Below are positions 41,302-50,320 of a stretch of 64,000 nucleotides of DNA, one piece after another; positions within the stretch are counted from its first letter, which is position 1; each line of letters opens with the position of its first letter. Under the pieces are notes generated by a model. It ran no database searches. It saw only the letters and a list, made by a program, of their open reading frames with translations, and was not told the DNA's origin. The position numbers and the translations under genes were made by a program. The stretch is from Streptomyces leeuwenhoekii (GTDB taxonomy: Bacteria > Actinomycetota > Actinomycetes > Streptomycetales > Streptomycetaceae), in the NCBI RefSeq assembly GCF_001013905.1, contig NZ_LN831790.1, forward strand, positions 4,664,001-4,728,000, read 5' to 3'.

Positions 41302-41871
41302 TCCGCCCGCCCTGCGGGACCCGGCGGTGCGCCCGGTGCGTGCCTCCGTGCGCGTCCCCGAGCATCGAATGCCCGGGATGAACCGACGTGTGGCGGTTGA
41401 CGGTTGATGACCGTTTCCTCACGCTGGTGTGCAGCGATTCGCCGCGAGGGGACGGCGAGGGTGTGGTGACGGAAACCCTCGGCGAGTGTGGGTCGCGATG
41501 CGGCGTCGGTTCTCCAAGACCCTTGTGGGAAGCGGGGAAAGAACGCCGACCGGATGGCGGCGCGCGATGCCGTGCTCGGGGCGGGCAGCACCGCGCCGCC
41601 GGCCGGCCAGCGGGAAGCGGCGGACGGCAGCGACGGTCCCGTCTGGCCTCCCTCCCTTTGTCCACAGGCTGTGGACAACTTTTCTCCACCCCCCTCTCCC
41701 TACGCCGCCGACACCCGGCCACGGACCTCGTCAGGGACGTGTACGCGTCCGGGGCGAAGTGCCGACGAACCGCAGCGCGGGCGGGATCCAGAGGCGATTC
41801 AGGAGCGACACGGAGGGGACTCACAGGGTGACGTCAGGCCCCGTCCCCTACCTCTCCGCCGAAGCGAGTCG
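41302..41871. other. 570-bp intergenic region with paired DnaA boxes
   Basis: No frame here is convincing. TTGACG at 41397 is a possible -35. The key feature is the DnaA-box palindrome at 41658. Beyond it the region is GC-rich up to the acetyltransferase start. Confidence 0.45.
41658..41678. promoter_or_regulatory. Two perfect DnaA boxes as an inverted pair
   Basis: TTGTCCACA (41658-41666) and TGTGGACAA (41670-41678) are the Streptomyces consensus DnaA box in both orientations, separated by GGC. A weaker match, TTCTCCACC, follows at 41682-41690. No dnaA, dnaN or oriC features are near, so this is an isolated binding site. Confidence 0.8.
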
Positions 41872-42474
41872 ATGACCACTCCCCGCTTACGCTTCCGGTC
41901 CCGCCCGGCCCCCGAACTCCACGGCCACGGCCTGCGCCTGCGCGCCTGGGACCCCGAGTCCGGCGCCCAGGCCGAGGTGTGGCTGCGCGGCGTGCGGGAC
42001 CCCGACTTTCTCCGCTGGAACACCCCGCTCCAGCCGGTCACGGACCTCCGTGGCGCCCGCCGGGCGCTGCGCGCGCGGGCGCTGGACGCGGCGGAGGGCC
42101 GCTCGGTGTCCTTCCGGGTCACGGACGCGGACAGCGGCGCGACCCTCGGCCACGTCGGCGTCGACCGGATCGACCGCGTCCTGCGGCGGGCCCGCGTCGG
42201 CTACTGGGTGCTCCCCGAGGCCCGCGGCCGGGGCGTGGCCACCCGGTCGCTCCTGCTCGCCGCCCGGTGGGCGTTCGGCACGCTGGGGACGCACCGCCTG
42301 GAGCTGGACCACGCCCTCGGCCACCACGCGTCCTGCCGGATCGCCGAGCGGTGCGGGTTCCGCCACGAGGGGACGCTGCGCGGCGCGGTCCTCCAGCCGG
42401 AACGGCACGACGCCTTCCGCGACGCCCATCTCCACGCCCGCCTGGCCACGGACCCCGAGCCGGCGGTGCCGTAG
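41872..42474 (+). CDS. GNAT-family N-acetyltransferase (RimJ/RimL type)
   Basis: A 200-residue acetyltransferase using acetyl-CoA. The acyl-CoA loop is RVGYWVLPEARGRGVATRSLLLAARWAF (Q/RxxGxG/A type), and HRLELDHALGHHASCRIAERCGFRHEGTLR is the typical RimL C-terminal motif. Substrates of the group are protein N-termini, antibiotics or small amines. The ATG at 41872 is preceded by GAAGCGAG. It ends 4 bp from the stop of a convergent PPOX-fold gene. A DnaA-box pair lies about 190 bp upstream. Confidence 0.88.
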   Translation: MTTPRLRFRSRPAPELHGHGLRLRAWDPESGAQAEVWLRGVRDPDFLRWNTPLQPVTDLRGARRALRARALDAAEGRSVSFRVTDADSGATLGHVGVDRIDRVLRRARVGYWVLPEARGRGVATRSLLLAARWAFGTLGTHRLELDHALGHHASCRIAERCGFRHEGTLRGAVLQPERHDAFRDAHLHARLATDPEPAVP

Positions 42475-42478
42475 CCGG

Positions 42479-43144
42479 TCACGGCCACCGCAGCCGCCGG
42501 CGCCACCCCTGGTCCGTGCGCCGGTAGACGAGACGGACGTGCCGGCGGCGCGGCTCCCCCTGGAAGAACTCGACCTCCTCGGGGCGCAGCCGGTAGAGCG
42601 TCCAGGACTCGACCGGCGTGCCCGGCTCCCGCGCGGCCCGGTCCCACGCCGCCTCGGAGGCCCGCGCCAGCTCCTCCAGCGAGCCGAGCTCCCGGCTCTG
42701 CCGCCCGGTGAGGGCGGCGGCCAGGGCACCGGTCGAGCGGGCGTGCAGGTCGGCCTGCGCCTCCTCGGGCGGCGCGACGGCGACCGGGCCGCGCAGGCGT
42801 ACCTGGCGGCCGTGCACCGGCCAGTAGAAGGCGAGGGCGGCATAAGGGCGGGCGGCGAGATGGCGCCCCTTGCGGCTGCCGGCGTGGCCGGCGAAGGACC
42901 AGCCGTCCTGGTCCGCGCCGTGCAGCATCACGATCCGCACGTCCGGCCGGCCGTCCTCGTCCGCGGTCGCCAGCGACACGGTGTGCGGCTCGCGCTCCCC
43001 GGCCGCCACCGCGTCGGCGAACCACCGCTCGAACAGCGGCAGCGGAGCGGCGGGCGCGGCGGCCGGGTCCAGCGGCGGCAGCTCGGTGACCTCGGGGTCC
43101 CACACCCTCAGTGACCTCAGCAGCTCGTGCAGATCCGTTCCCAT
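42479..43144 (-). CDS. Pyridoxamine 5'-phosphate oxidase-family protein (PdxH paralogue)
   Basis: A 221-residue FMN-binding split-barrel protein related to PdxH: PDVRIVMLHGADQDGWSFAGHAGSRKGRHLAARP is the FMN-binding block, and EFFQGEPRRRHVRLVYRR replaces the PdxH C-terminal phosphate-binding end. The latter differs from true PdxH at 19122, so the substrate may differ. The start at 43144 is used. Convergent with a GNAT gene; a third split-barrel gene follows upstream at 43208. Confidence 0.85.
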   Translation of the reverse strand: MGTDLHELLRSLRVWDPEVTELPPLDPAAAPAAPLPLFERWFADAVAAGEREPHTVSLATADEDGRPDVRIVMLHGADQDGWSFAGHAGSRKGRHLAARPYAALAFYWPVHGRQVRLRGPVAVAPPEEAQADLHARSTGALAAALTGRQSRELGSLEELARASEAAWDRAAREPGTPVESWTLYRLRPEEVEFFQGEPRRRHVRLVYRRTDQGWRRRLRWP

Positions 43145-43207
43145 GCCCCGATTCTCGCGCGCCCCGGGGCGGCTCACGCGTGGGGGCGGCTCACGCGCGG
43201 GGCCGGG

Positions 43208-43633
43208 TCACACCGATCCCAGGTCGGTCGAGACCCACCGCTCGGGCCGCATGTGCACCACGACCTGCTCGCCGTGGTTCTTCCAGGCGAAGTCGACGTA
43301 CTCGTCGACCTTCTCGGCCGGCAGATAGCGGGACGAGATCTCCCGGAGCTGCTCGATGGTGGCGGGGACGGTACGGACCACGGGGCCCTCGACCGACACG
43401 TACCGGATGGTGGGCTCCACCCGGTCGACCATCAGGGAGAACCGGCCCGCCGCGCGGATCAGCTCGTTCTTGCGGGAGTCGAGCCCGGTCATGATCCACA
43501 CCTCGCCGCCGGGCGCGTACTGGTACCAGATCGGCACGGTCAGCGGGGCGCGGCCCGCCCCCGCGTCGACCGCGAGCGCGGCGATGTGCGGTTCGGCCAG
43601 GAACTGTTCGCGCTCTTCGCGGGTCAGGGCCAT
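43208..43633 (-). CDS. PPOX-class split-barrel protein, possibly F420-dependent
   Basis: A 141-residue protein: TREEREQFLAEPHIAALAVDAG, then PLTVPIWYQYAPGGEVWIMTG and RFSLMVDR define the pyridoxamine-oxidase-like barrel. Actinobacterial members of this size bind FMN, F420 or haem. The window also encodes FbiC, so F420 is available in this organism. Same orientation as the gene at 42479 but separated by 63 bp. The cofactor and substrate are inferred only. Confidence 0.82.
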   Translation of the reverse strand: MALTREEREQFLAEPHIAALAVDAGAGRAPLTVPIWYQYAPGGEVWIMTGLDSRKNELIRAAGRFSLMVDRVEPTIRYVSVEGPVVRTVPATIEQLREISSRYLPAEKVDEYVDFAWKNHGEQVVVHMRPERWVSTDLGSV

Positions 43634-43727
43634 CGTGGTCTCCTCCAGCGGCTCGGCGTCGCTTCGATGTCACCACAACACCGGCCGCCCCGCGCGGTGT
43701 TCCCCTCCCCAGCCCGTTCCACCCCGA

Positions 43728-43797
43728 TCTTTTTCTCCCCTCCCGTCCTCTCCCTCCCGTCCTCCCCCTCCCGTCTCTCCCCGCCCCACCTCCCGCC
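43728..43797 (-). repeat. 70-nt purine tract (G-rich on minus strand)
   Basis: The plus strand is almost pure pyrimidine with repeats of CTCCCGTC; the minus strand reads as runs of GGGAGGG and GGGGGAGG, with enough G-runs for quadruplex folding. It lies between the LysE-type gene stop and the PPOX start, in the direction both are transcribed. Confidence 0.55.
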
Positions 43798-43805
43798 CGC
43801 CGCTG

Positions 43806-44432
43806 CTACAGCGTCATCAGCCGCTGCATCAGCAGGAAGGCGCCGATGCCCAGCATCGCGGCGCCCGAGGTGCGGGTGACCGCACGGGCCGCCGCCGGCC
43901 GGGTGCCCAGGACGGCACGGGCCGCGAGCCCGACCGTCAGATAGACGGCGGCGCAGCACGCCATGTGCAGCAGGCCGAGGACCGCGGTCTGGGCCGGTAC
44001 GGCCGGACGGGTGCCGGTGGTGACGAGGAACTGCGGCAGGACCGAGAGGTAGAGCAGCAGGCCCTTGGGGTTCAGGCCGCTGATCGTGGCGCCCCGCAGG
44101 AAGACCCGCGAGCGGCTCGCCGGACCGGCGGACTCCCCCGTCGTCGCCGGGGTCGCGGGCCTGTGCAGCACGCCCCACCCCAGCCACACCAGATAGGCCG
44201 CGCCCACCACCGTCAGCGCCGTCAGCAGGGCCGGCTCCCCGGCCACCAGGACCGCCAGCCCGGCCGCTGCCAGCAGGGTGTGCAGGGCGTATCCGGTGAC
44301 CAGACCGCCCACGGCCCAGGCCACCGACCGCTCGCGCAGCCCGGCGGAGATGGCGTACGCCCAGTCCGCGCCCGGCACGCACACCAGCAGGAAGTCCACG
44401 GCGAGGAAGGAGATCAGCGTTCCGGTGTCCAT
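43806..44432 (-). CDS. LysE/RhtB-family amino acid exporter
   Basis: A 208-residue membrane protein with six hydrophobic segments and LysE motifs: FLAVDFLLVCVPGADWAYAIS at the start (GP in the first helix) and GLNPKGLLLYLSVLPQF near 122. LysE proteins export amino acids or other metabolites and are commonly controlled by a divergent Lrp/AsnC or LysR regulator, as here (82 bp gap). The substrate is unknown. Confidence 0.9.
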   Translation of the reverse strand: MDTGTLISFLAVDFLLVCVPGADWAYAISAGLRERSVAWAVGGLVTGYALHTLLAAAGLAVLVAGEPALLTALTVVGAAYLVWLGWGVLHRPATPATTGESAGPASRSRVFLRGATISGLNPKGLLLYLSVLPQFLVTTGTRPAVPAQTAVLGLLHMACCAAVYLTVGLAARAVLGTRPAAARAVTRTSGAAMLGIGAFLLMQRLMTL

Positions 44433-44514
44433 GGTGGGGACATTAGGTCGATATTGCCCGAAAGTGTTCCCGAAGTTTGCTCACCTAGGGCCGTTCCGGG
44501 GGAAGATCTGCCCC

Positions 44515-44967
44515 ATGGACGACGTCGACCGGAAGATTCTTGCCGAGCTCCAACAGGACGGGCGGCTGACCGTGACCGAGCTGGCCGCGCGGGTGCGGCT
44601 GAGCGTCTCGCCCTGCCACCGGCGGCTGCGCGAGCTGGAGCGGTCGGGGGCGATCAGCGGCTACCGGGCGGTGGTGGAGCCCGCCGCCGTCGGCCTGGGC
44701 TTCGAGGCGCTGGTCTTCGTGTCGATGCGGCAGGAGGACCGGGACACGGTCGCCGGGTTCGAGCGGGCCGTCGGCGAGGTGGAGGAAGTGGTGGAGGCGC
44801 AGCGGCTGTTCGGGGAGCCGGACTATCTGCTGCGGGTCGTCGCCGCCGACCTCGCCGCCTACCAGCGGCTCTACGACGAGCGCCTGGCCACCTTGCCGGG
44901 GGTGCAGCGGCTGAACTCGACGCTGGTGATGAAGCACGTGGTCAAGGACCGCCCGCTCCCCGCGTGA
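44515..44967 (+). CDS. Lrp/AsnC-family regulator
   Basis: A 150-residue feast/famine regulator: the helix-turn-helix at 1-50 (DDVDRKILAELQQDGRLTVTELAARVRLSVSPCHRRLRELE, read as separate motifs DDVDRKIL and SVSPCHRRLREL) and the RAM ligand domain at 65-145 (FGEPDYLLRVVAADLAAYQ). It is divergent from the LysE exporter and probably activates it when the exported amino acid is abundant. The gap contains TTCCCGAA-like and GATATTGCC sequences but no clear operator. Confidence 0.91.
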   Translation: MDDVDRKILAELQQDGRLTVTELAARVRLSVSPCHRRLRELERSGAISGYRAVVEPAAVGLGFEALVFVSMRQEDRDTVAGFERAVGEVEEVVEAQRLFGEPDYLLRVVAADLAAYQRLYDERLATLPGVQRLNSTLVMKHVVKDRPLPA

Positions 44968-44994
44968 GGGAGCCCCGCACCGCGCGGACCGGCG

Positions 44995-45072
44995 CGGCGA
45001 GGCGGGCGGAGGTCGCGGGAGGGGCACGGCGAGGCGGGCGGAGGTCGCGGGAGGGGCGCGGCGAGGCGGGCG
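44995..45072 (+). repeat. 32-bp tandem repeat, 2.4 copies
   Basis: Units at 44995-45026 and 45027-45058 differ by one base; a third partial copy runs 45059-45072. The unit begins CGGCGAGGCGGGCGG. It starts 27 nt after the AsnC-type gene stop. Confidence 0.8.
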
Positions 45073-45113
45073 ACGGGCGGGCGAAGGGTGGGGAGAGACG
45101 CGCACAACGCGAC

Positions 45114-45145
45114 AGGCGGCGGCCCACCGAGGTGGACCGCCGCCT
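45114..45145. terminator. Bidirectional hairpin terminator
   Basis: AGGCGGCGGCCCAC (45114-45127) pairs with GTGGACCGCCGCCT (45132-45145), 13 of 14 pairs and a 4-nt loop CGAG. It lies between two convergent genes. Confidence 0.7.
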
Positions 45146-45199
45146 GCCAGACAGGACTTGGGGTGCGGGCGCGGACGCCGGGGCGTGCGGGCCCTCGCG

Positions 45200-45847
45200 C
45201 TACTTCGCCGGCTTCTTCCCGGTGACTCCCAGGTGGACCAGCAGGGCCAGGTTGGGCTTCAGCTCGGCCTGCTTCACGCCCCAGGAGGAGACGCCCTTCT
45301 GGTGCGAGGCCACGGCGGCGAGCATCGCGACCAGCGCGCCCGCGATCGCCGCCGGGTTCACGTCCTTGTCGACCCGGCCCTTGGACTGCAACTCGGCCAC
45401 GGCGTCGGCGAGGGAGCTGTTCACCGAGTTGAGGATCTTCAAGCGGATCTTGTTGAAGCGCTTGTCGCCCTCGGCGGCCCCGAGATCGACCACCCGCAGG
45501 ATCGCGTCGTTCTTGCGCCAGAAGTCCAGAAACCCGTCGACCAGTTCCTGCGCGGTCTGCCAGCCTGCCTTGCCGGCCCACGAACGGCCCTCCACCAGGC
45601 CCGCCAATCCGGCTCCCCGGGAGGCCATTTGCTCGGCGATCTCCAGGACGGCTCCCTCGACGTCCGGGAAGTACTGGTAGAAGGTCGCCGGCGACGTGCC
45701 CGCCTTGCGGGCGACGTCGATGACTTTGACATCACGGTAGGGCGAGGAGCTGAGCATGTCGCTGAGGCAGTCGAGCAGCTTCTGCCGGGTCGCCTGCCCA
45801 CGCCGGCCGGCCACGCGGCCGTCGACGGTACGCACTTGTCCTGTCAT
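45200..45847 (-). CDS. TetR-family transcriptional regulator
   Basis: A 215-residue repressor with the helix-turn-helix at about 18-65 (TRQKLLDCLSDMLSSSPYRDV, VARKAGTSPATFYQYFPDVEGAVLE) and a helical ligand domain. The C-terminus is Lys-rich (VTGKKPAK). It is convergent with the AsnC-type gene and 122 bp from a divergent VOC-domain gene. No operator or ligand is evident. Confidence 0.89.
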   Translation of the reverse strand: MTGQVRTVDGRVAGRRGQATRQKLLDCLSDMLSSSPYRDVKVIDVARKAGTSPATFYQYFPDVEGAVLEIAEQMASRGAGLAGLVEGRSWAGKAGWQTAQELVDGFLDFWRKNDAILRVVDLGAAEGDKRFNKIRLKILNSVNSSLADAVAELQSKGRVDKDVNPAAIAGALVAMLAAVASHQKGVSSWGVKQAELKPNLALLVHLGVTGKKPAK

Positions 45848-45969
45848 GCCGTCAGCTTACCGAGGGGGCTTGTGGGCGCTATTCGGCCGACTGCAAATGG
45901 GGTGCGGGGCCGCGAAGAGGCTGGTGTGCCTGGTCTGCGCGGTGCGCGAGGCGCGGTTACTTTGGCGGC

Positions 45970-46875
45970 ATGGCCGAAAACAGGGCATCTGGTGACAGCG
46001 CTTCCCGGGCCGCGGGGGGCGGTGACACGGAGGGCGTTCCGTGCTGGGTGGAGGCGCAGCTCCCCGACGTCGAGGCGGGCAAACGCTTCTACGGCGAGCT
46101 CTTCGGGTGGACCTTCGAGGACCGCCCGGACCGCTCCGACCGCCCGGACCGCCCCGAACGCCCGGACCGCCCGGACCGCCCGGACCGCCACGACCGCCCG
46201 GCCCGCTCCGACCGCCCGGAGCACCCCGACCGCCCGGACCATCCGCCCGTCCCGGCCGCGCCCGCCCGCGGCCGGGCGACCGGATCACCGGTGTGGGCCC
46301 GGCTGGGCGGCGCACCCGTGGCCGGCCTCGCGCAGAAGCCGGACGGCCGGCTGCCCACCGTATGGACGGTGTACTTCGCGACCCCCGACGCCCGGGCGCT
46401 GGCCGGGCGGATCGAGCGGGCCGGCGGGCAGGTCGTCGGCTCCCCCCTGCCGGTCGGCGTCCTGGGCACCGCCGCCCTGGCAGCCGATCCGCAGGGGGCC
46501 GTGTTCGGGCTGTGGCAGCCCGCCGGACACCCCGGTTTCGGGCGGCGGCACGAGCCGGGCACCTTCACCTGGGCCGAGCTGTACACGACGGACACCGAGG
46601 CGGCCAACGCCTTCTACGGGGGGCTGTTCCACGACGCCCTCTTCGGCCCGGACGCCGAGCCGGACTTCGGCCGCGCTCCGGTCTCCGCCGTCTTCCCCGC
46701 CGAGATGCCGCCCCACTTCCTCGTCCACTTCCGCGTGATGGACTGCGCGGCCGCCGTGGGCGCGGTCACCCGGCTCGGGGGCCGGGTGCAGGCGCCGCCG
46801 TTCACGACGTCGTACGGGCGGGTGGCGGTGGTCGGCGACGACCAGGGGGCCTCGTTCGCGCTGCTGGAGCGCTGA
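45970..46875 (+). CDS. VOC-family (glyoxalase-like) protein with RPD-repeat insertion
   Basis: A 301-residue protein of two VOC (beta-alpha-beta-beta-beta) modules: [29 protein letters not shown] (23-51) opens the first, [23 protein letters not shown] the second. Directly after the first helix, residues 51-93 are an insertion of Asp-Arg-Pro repeats from a 9-bp expansion. The insertion sits where a loop would be, so the fold may survive. Relatives include glyoxalases, dioxygenases and antibiotic-binding proteins. Upstream of afsK, same direction. Confidence 0.83.
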   Translation: MAENRASGDSASRAAGGGDTEGVPCWVEAQLPDVEAGKRFYGELFGWTFEDRPDRSDRPDRPERPDRPDRPDRHDRPARSDRPEHPDRPDHPPVPAAPARGRATGSPVWARLGGAPVAGLAQKPDGRLPTVWTVYFATPDARALAGRIERAGGQVVGSPLPVGVLGTAALAADPQGAVFGLWQPAGHPGFGRRHEPGTFTWAELYTTDTEAANAFYGGLFHDALFGPDAEPDFGRAPVSAVFPAEMPPHFLVHFRVMDCAAAVGAVTRLGGRVQAPPFTTSYGRVAVVGDDQGASFALLER

Positions 46876-46933
46876 ACGGCCGGGCCCGCCGCCGGGCCGC
46901 TCCCGCACCGCCCCCTCCCCAGGTGGCATATAT

Positions 46934-46943
46934 CCCTATAGGG
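46934..46943. promoter_or_regulatory. CCCTATAGGG palindrome upstream of afsK
   Basis: A perfect 10-bp palindrome, inside GGCA...TGCC, in the AT-richest spot of the gap between the VOC gene and afsK. TATAGG could also act as a -10. The gap 46876-47098 has no gene. Confidence 0.35.
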
Positions 46944-47098
46944 TGCCGGACATCCCTTTCCTCACCGGGTTCGCCACCAGCGGCCGGGACAGGAAGAATC
47001 AGGGTGCGTGCCGCCACGGCGGTGCGGTGGTGAGACGCTGCACTTCGGCCGCGTTACATATGTGGGTGGCGCGGCTCGTACGGGGAGGTGGCAGGCAA

Positions 47099-49501
47099 GT
47101 GGTGGATCAGCTGACGCAGCACGATCCGCGGCGGATCGGGCCGTTCGAGGTGCTGGGACGGCTGGGGGCCGGCGGCATGGGGCTGGTCTATCTGGCGCGT
47201 TCGGCGTCCGGCCGGCGCGTGGCGATCAAGACGGTCCGGACGGAGCTCGCCGAGGACCAGCTCTTCCGGGTCCGCTTCACCCGCGAGGTGGAGGCGGCCC
47301 GCGCGGTCTCCGGTTTCTACACGGCGGCCGTGGTCGACGCCGACCCCCGCGCGGCCGTGCCGTGGCTGGCCACCGCCTACGTGCCCGCCCCCTCCCTCGA
47401 AGAGATAGTGAACGAGTGCGGCCCGCTGCCGGCGCAGGCGGTGCGCTGGCTGGCGGCGGGCGTCGCGGAGGCGCTCCAGTCGATCCACGGCGCCGGGCTC
47501 GTCCACCGCGACCTGAAGCCGTCCAACGTCCTCGTCGTCGAGGACGGTCCCCGCGTGATCGACTTCGGCATCGCCTCCGGTGTGTCGAACACCCGTCTGA
47601 CGATGACCAACGTCGCCGTCGGCACCCCCGCCTACATGTCGCCCGAACAGGCCAAGGACTCCCGCAGCGTCACCGGCGCCAGCGACGTGTTCTCCCTCGG
47701 CTCCACCCTGGTCTTCGCCGCCACCGGGCACGCCCCCTTCCACGGGGCCAACCCGGTGGAGACGGTGTTCATGCTGCTGCGCGAGGGGCCCGACCTGGAC
47801 GGGCTCCCCGACGAGCTGCGCCCGCTGATCGAGTCCTGCATGCAGATGGAGCCGGCGGCCCGCCCCACCCCCGCCGACCTCCAGGCCCAGCTCGCGCCGC
47901 ACCTGTTCGGTTCCGGCACCGACGACAGCGGTACGGCGTCGGCGTGGCTGCCCGAGCGGGCCGTCAGCCTGATCGAGGCCCGCCGCAACGGCCGCCCGGC
48001 GACCCAGGGCGGCGGCGCCCGCGCCAACGCGGGAGCGGTCCCGCGACCTTCCGTCCCGCCGCCGCCGTCCCACGACCCGGTGATCCCGGGGCCCGCCGCG
48101 CCCGTGCCGCCGCCCGTGCCCGCGCCGGTGCCGCAGCCCACCGGTTCCCCCGGCACCGGGCCGGTCCGGCTGCCCGGCGCGCCGGTGCCGATCGGCCCCG
48201 GCCCGCGCGTCGCCGACATGCGCGCCACGACCGTCCGGGCGCCCGCCCCGGAGTCCGCGCTGGCCGCGTCCTGGGCCAAGCCCCGCCCCGGCGTCAACGG
48301 CGCGGACCCGGCCCCCGCCGCCCCCGCCGCGCCGCCCGCCCCGGCGGCACCCCCCGAGGGGGCCGCGGCGACCGGCTGGCGCCCCTGGCGCTTCCGGATG
48401 TCCAACGACGTCTGGGGCACCCCCTCCGTCGCCGGCGATCTGGTCTACGTCACCTCCTTCGAGGTGCACGCCCTGGACGTGGCGACCGGGCGCCGCCGCT
48501 TCAAGACGCGGGACGTGGCCTGGTCGATGGCGGTCGCGGACGGCCGTATCCACGCCTCCGACGGCCCGACCCTCTTCGCCCTGGACGCCCGTGAGGGCAC
48601 CGACCTGTGGCGCCTGTCCACCGACGCCTGGGTGTACTCCCTCAAGGCGGACCGGGGCGCGGTCGTCACCGGCACGCGCGGTGGCGGGGTGCAGGCGTGG
48701 GAGGCGGCGACCGGCCGGAAGCTGTGGGAGATCACCGGCTGCCAGAGCGACTTCGAGTCGCCGGAGGCCGGACCGGCCGTCCACGACGGCACGGTGTACG
48801 TGTGGCAGAACGGCCGCCTGCGCGCCCTGGACGCCCACGGCGGCGAGGAGCGCTGGTCGTACCCGATCGGTGACGCCGCCTCCTGCGGTGGTGTGCCGGT
48901 CCGCCTGACGGCGGCCCCGGACGGCTGCGTGTACGTCTCCGCGGGCACCCGCGTCCTCGCCCTGGACGTGGCGAGCGGGCGCGTCAAGTGGCACTTCGAG
49001 GCCCCGGCGGTCTTCCTCTCCCCGCCCGCCTTCGTCCCCGGCCCAGCCGTCACCGGCGGCGGCCTCTACCTGGCCGACTACCTGGGCACGGTCTACGCCC
49101 TGGACGCCGCCGACGGCCGCGACCGCTGGCGCATCGCCACCGAGGCCCGGGCGTCCGTGGAACCGGTGCTGGTCGCCGCGGGCCACGTCCACGTCGGCAG
49201 CGGCAAGGGCCTGTACACCCTGGACGCGGTCACCGGCACGCCCAAGTGGCGCTTCCAGGCGGGCGGCGACATCGTGGGCGCCCCCGCGGTGGCCGAGGGC
49301 CGTATCCACTTCGGCTCCACCGACCACCTGCTCTACACCCTGAAGGCCGACGACGGCCGGCTGCGCTGGAAGCTGGCGACGGGCGGCGAGATCACCGGTT
49401 CACCGGTGGTGAAGGACGGCATCGTGTACGCGTGCAGCAAGGACCGGTGCGTCTACGCGCTGGACGCGGAGAAGGGCACGGGGACGGCGCGCACGGCCTG
49501 A
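47099..49501 (+). CDS. afsK: AfsK serine/threonine protein kinase with PQQ beta-propeller
   Basis: An 800-residue protein matching AfsK of S. coelicolor in length. The kinase domain (13-285) has GAGGMG (23-28), Lys44, HRDLKPSN (136-143) and DFG (155-157). The activation-loop Thr168 equals the known autophosphorylation site when GTG 47099 is used as start. A Pro/Ala-rich linker (290-420) leads to a PQQ-type propeller of about seven [18 protein letters not shown] repeats. No membrane segment is present. AfsK phosphorylates AfsR and also DivIVA at growing tips. GGGGAGGTG sits 8 nt before the start. Confidence 0.96.
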   Translation: MVDQLTQHDPRRIGPFEVLGRLGAGGMGLVYLARSASGRRVAIKTVRTELAEDQLFRVRFTREVEAARAVSGFYTAAVVDADPRAAVPWLATAYVPAPSLEEIVNECGPLPAQAVRWLAAGVAEALQSIHGAGLVHRDLKPSNVLVVEDGPRVIDFGIASGVSNTRLTMTNVAVGTPAYMSPEQAKDSRSVTGASDVFSLGSTLVFAATGHAPFHGANPVETVFMLLREGPDLDGLPDELRPLIESCMQMEPAARPTPADLQAQLAPHLFGSGTDDSGTASAWLPERAVSLIEARRNGRPATQGGGARANAGAVPRPSVPPPPSHDPVIPGPAAPVPPPVPAPVPQPTGSPGTGPVRLPGAPVPIGPGPRVADMRATTVRAPAPESALAASWAKPRPGVNGADPAPAAPAAPPAPAAPPEGAAATGWRPWRFRMSNDVWGTPSVAGDLVYVTSFEVHALDVATGRRRFKTRDVAWSMAVADGRIHASDGPTLFALDAREGTDLWRLSTDAWVYSLKADRGAVVTGTRGGGVQAWEAATGRKLWEITGCQSDFESPEAGPAVHDGTVYVWQNGRLRALDAHGGEERWSYPIGDAASCGGVPVRLTAAPDGCVYVSAGTRVLALDVASGRVKWHFEAPAVFLSPPAFVPGPAVTGGGLYLADYLGTVYALDAADGRDRWRIATEARASVEPVLVAAGHVHVGSGKGLYTLDAVTGTPKWRFQAGGDIVGAPAVAEGRIHFGSTDHLLYTLKADDGRLRWKLATGGEITGSPVVKDGIVYACSKDRCVYALDAEKGTGTARTA

Positions 49502-49517
49502 CCCGGCCCTGGCCGTG

Positions 49518-49551
49518 CCCTGACATGTCAGGGACAGAAGATCGATAGCGT
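49518..49551 (+). promoter_or_regulatory. 16-bp palindrome and possible leaderless promoter
   Basis: CCCTGACATGTCAGGG (49518-49533) is a perfect palindrome 17 bp after the afsK stop. TAGCGT (49546-49551) is a -10-like hexamer ending 6 nt before the ATG at 49558, with no ribosome binding site, so transcription may start at the initiation codon with the palindrome as operator. Confidence 0.45.
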
Positions 49552-49557
49552 ACGGGC

Positions 49558-50151
49558 ATGAACAGGCGCGTACGGGCAGTGAGGTTCACGGCGGTGTCGG
49601 CCCTGGTGGTCCTGGCGCTGACCGGCTTCTCCACGGGCCGCGGGCACGGCGGCGGCCACGGCGGCGAGGGCGGGGGAGGGGGCGGCTGCAGCAGCTCCGG
49701 CCAGGACCACGACGGTTCGTCGTCCTCGTCGGGCGGCGGCTCGTACCAGGACTCCGGCCACGACGACCACGACGACCACGACGGCTACGACCCCGACGAA
49801 TACGGCGACTACGAATACCGCGACACCGGCGGCAGCGGGTCGGGCGGCAGCGGTTCCGGCGGCACCTCCGGCTCGTCGCAGCTCCAGGACGCCGAGGCGG
49901 AGTTGGTGGCCTGCGCGACCGAGGCCGAGCCCCACGCCGTCGTGGAGGTCACCAACCCGAACACCCGCGGGGGCACCTTCCGCGTGCGCGTGGACTTCAC
50001 GGACGACGAGACCCACCGCGCCCTGGACTCCGCCTACCAGGACGTCACGCTGGACGCCGCGGAGACCCGGAGGATCGAGGTCCCCTTCCACGGCTCCGTG
50101 GCCGCCCTCGACCACTGCGAGGTCGTACCGGGCGCCGCCCCCACCCGCTGA
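49558..50151 (+). CDS. Secreted Gly/Ser/His/Asp-rich protein between afsK and afsS
   Basis: A 197-residue exported protein. A signal peptide (RRVRAVRFTAVSALVVLALTGFS) is followed by a low-complexity region rich in Gly, Ser, His and Asp (residues 28-107), possibly metal-binding. The C-terminal 85 residues form a small beta domain (ELVACATEAEPHAVVEVTNP, FRVRVDFTDDE) of FxLYD type with two cysteines. An equivalent gene separates afsK and afsS in S. coelicolor. It converges on afsS. Function unknown. Confidence 0.8.
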   Translation: MNRRVRAVRFTAVSALVVLALTGFSTGRGHGGGHGGEGGGGGGCSSSGQDHDGSSSSSGGGSYQDSGHDDHDDHDGYDPDEYGDYEYRDTGGSGSGGSGSGGTSGSSQLQDAEAELVACATEAEPHAVVEVTNPNTRGGTFRVRVDFTDDETHRALDSAYQDVTLDAAETRRIEVPFHGSVAALDHCEVVPGAAPTR

Positions 50152-50169
50152 CCGGCCCCGGACATGCCT

Positions 50170-50206
50170 CGGCCGCGACGGCTCCCCCTCCGCGCCGCCG
50201 CGGCCG
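50170..50206. terminator. Distal terminator copy
   Basis: 50170-50182 pairs with 50194-50206 (13 bp, loop of 11). Compared with the proximal copy, one U-A pair is replaced by C-G on the afsS strand and one G-C by G-U, so pairing is kept. Confidence 0.7.
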
Positions 50207-50265
50207 ATCCCCGCTGGGACGAGGTCTACTTGCCGTCCCGGGTCAGGTCCGCCCCGGACATGCCT

Positions 50266-50302
50266 CGGCCGCGGTGGCTCCCCCTCCGCGCCACCGCGGC
50301 CG
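50266..50302. terminator. Proximal afsS terminator
   Basis: CGGCCGCGGTGGC (50266-50278) pairs perfectly with GCCACCGCGGCCG (50290-50302). It lies 18 nt after the afsS stop and also faces the convergent secreted-protein gene. Confidence 0.78.
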
Positions 50303-50320
50303 ATCCCCGCTGGATGAGGT

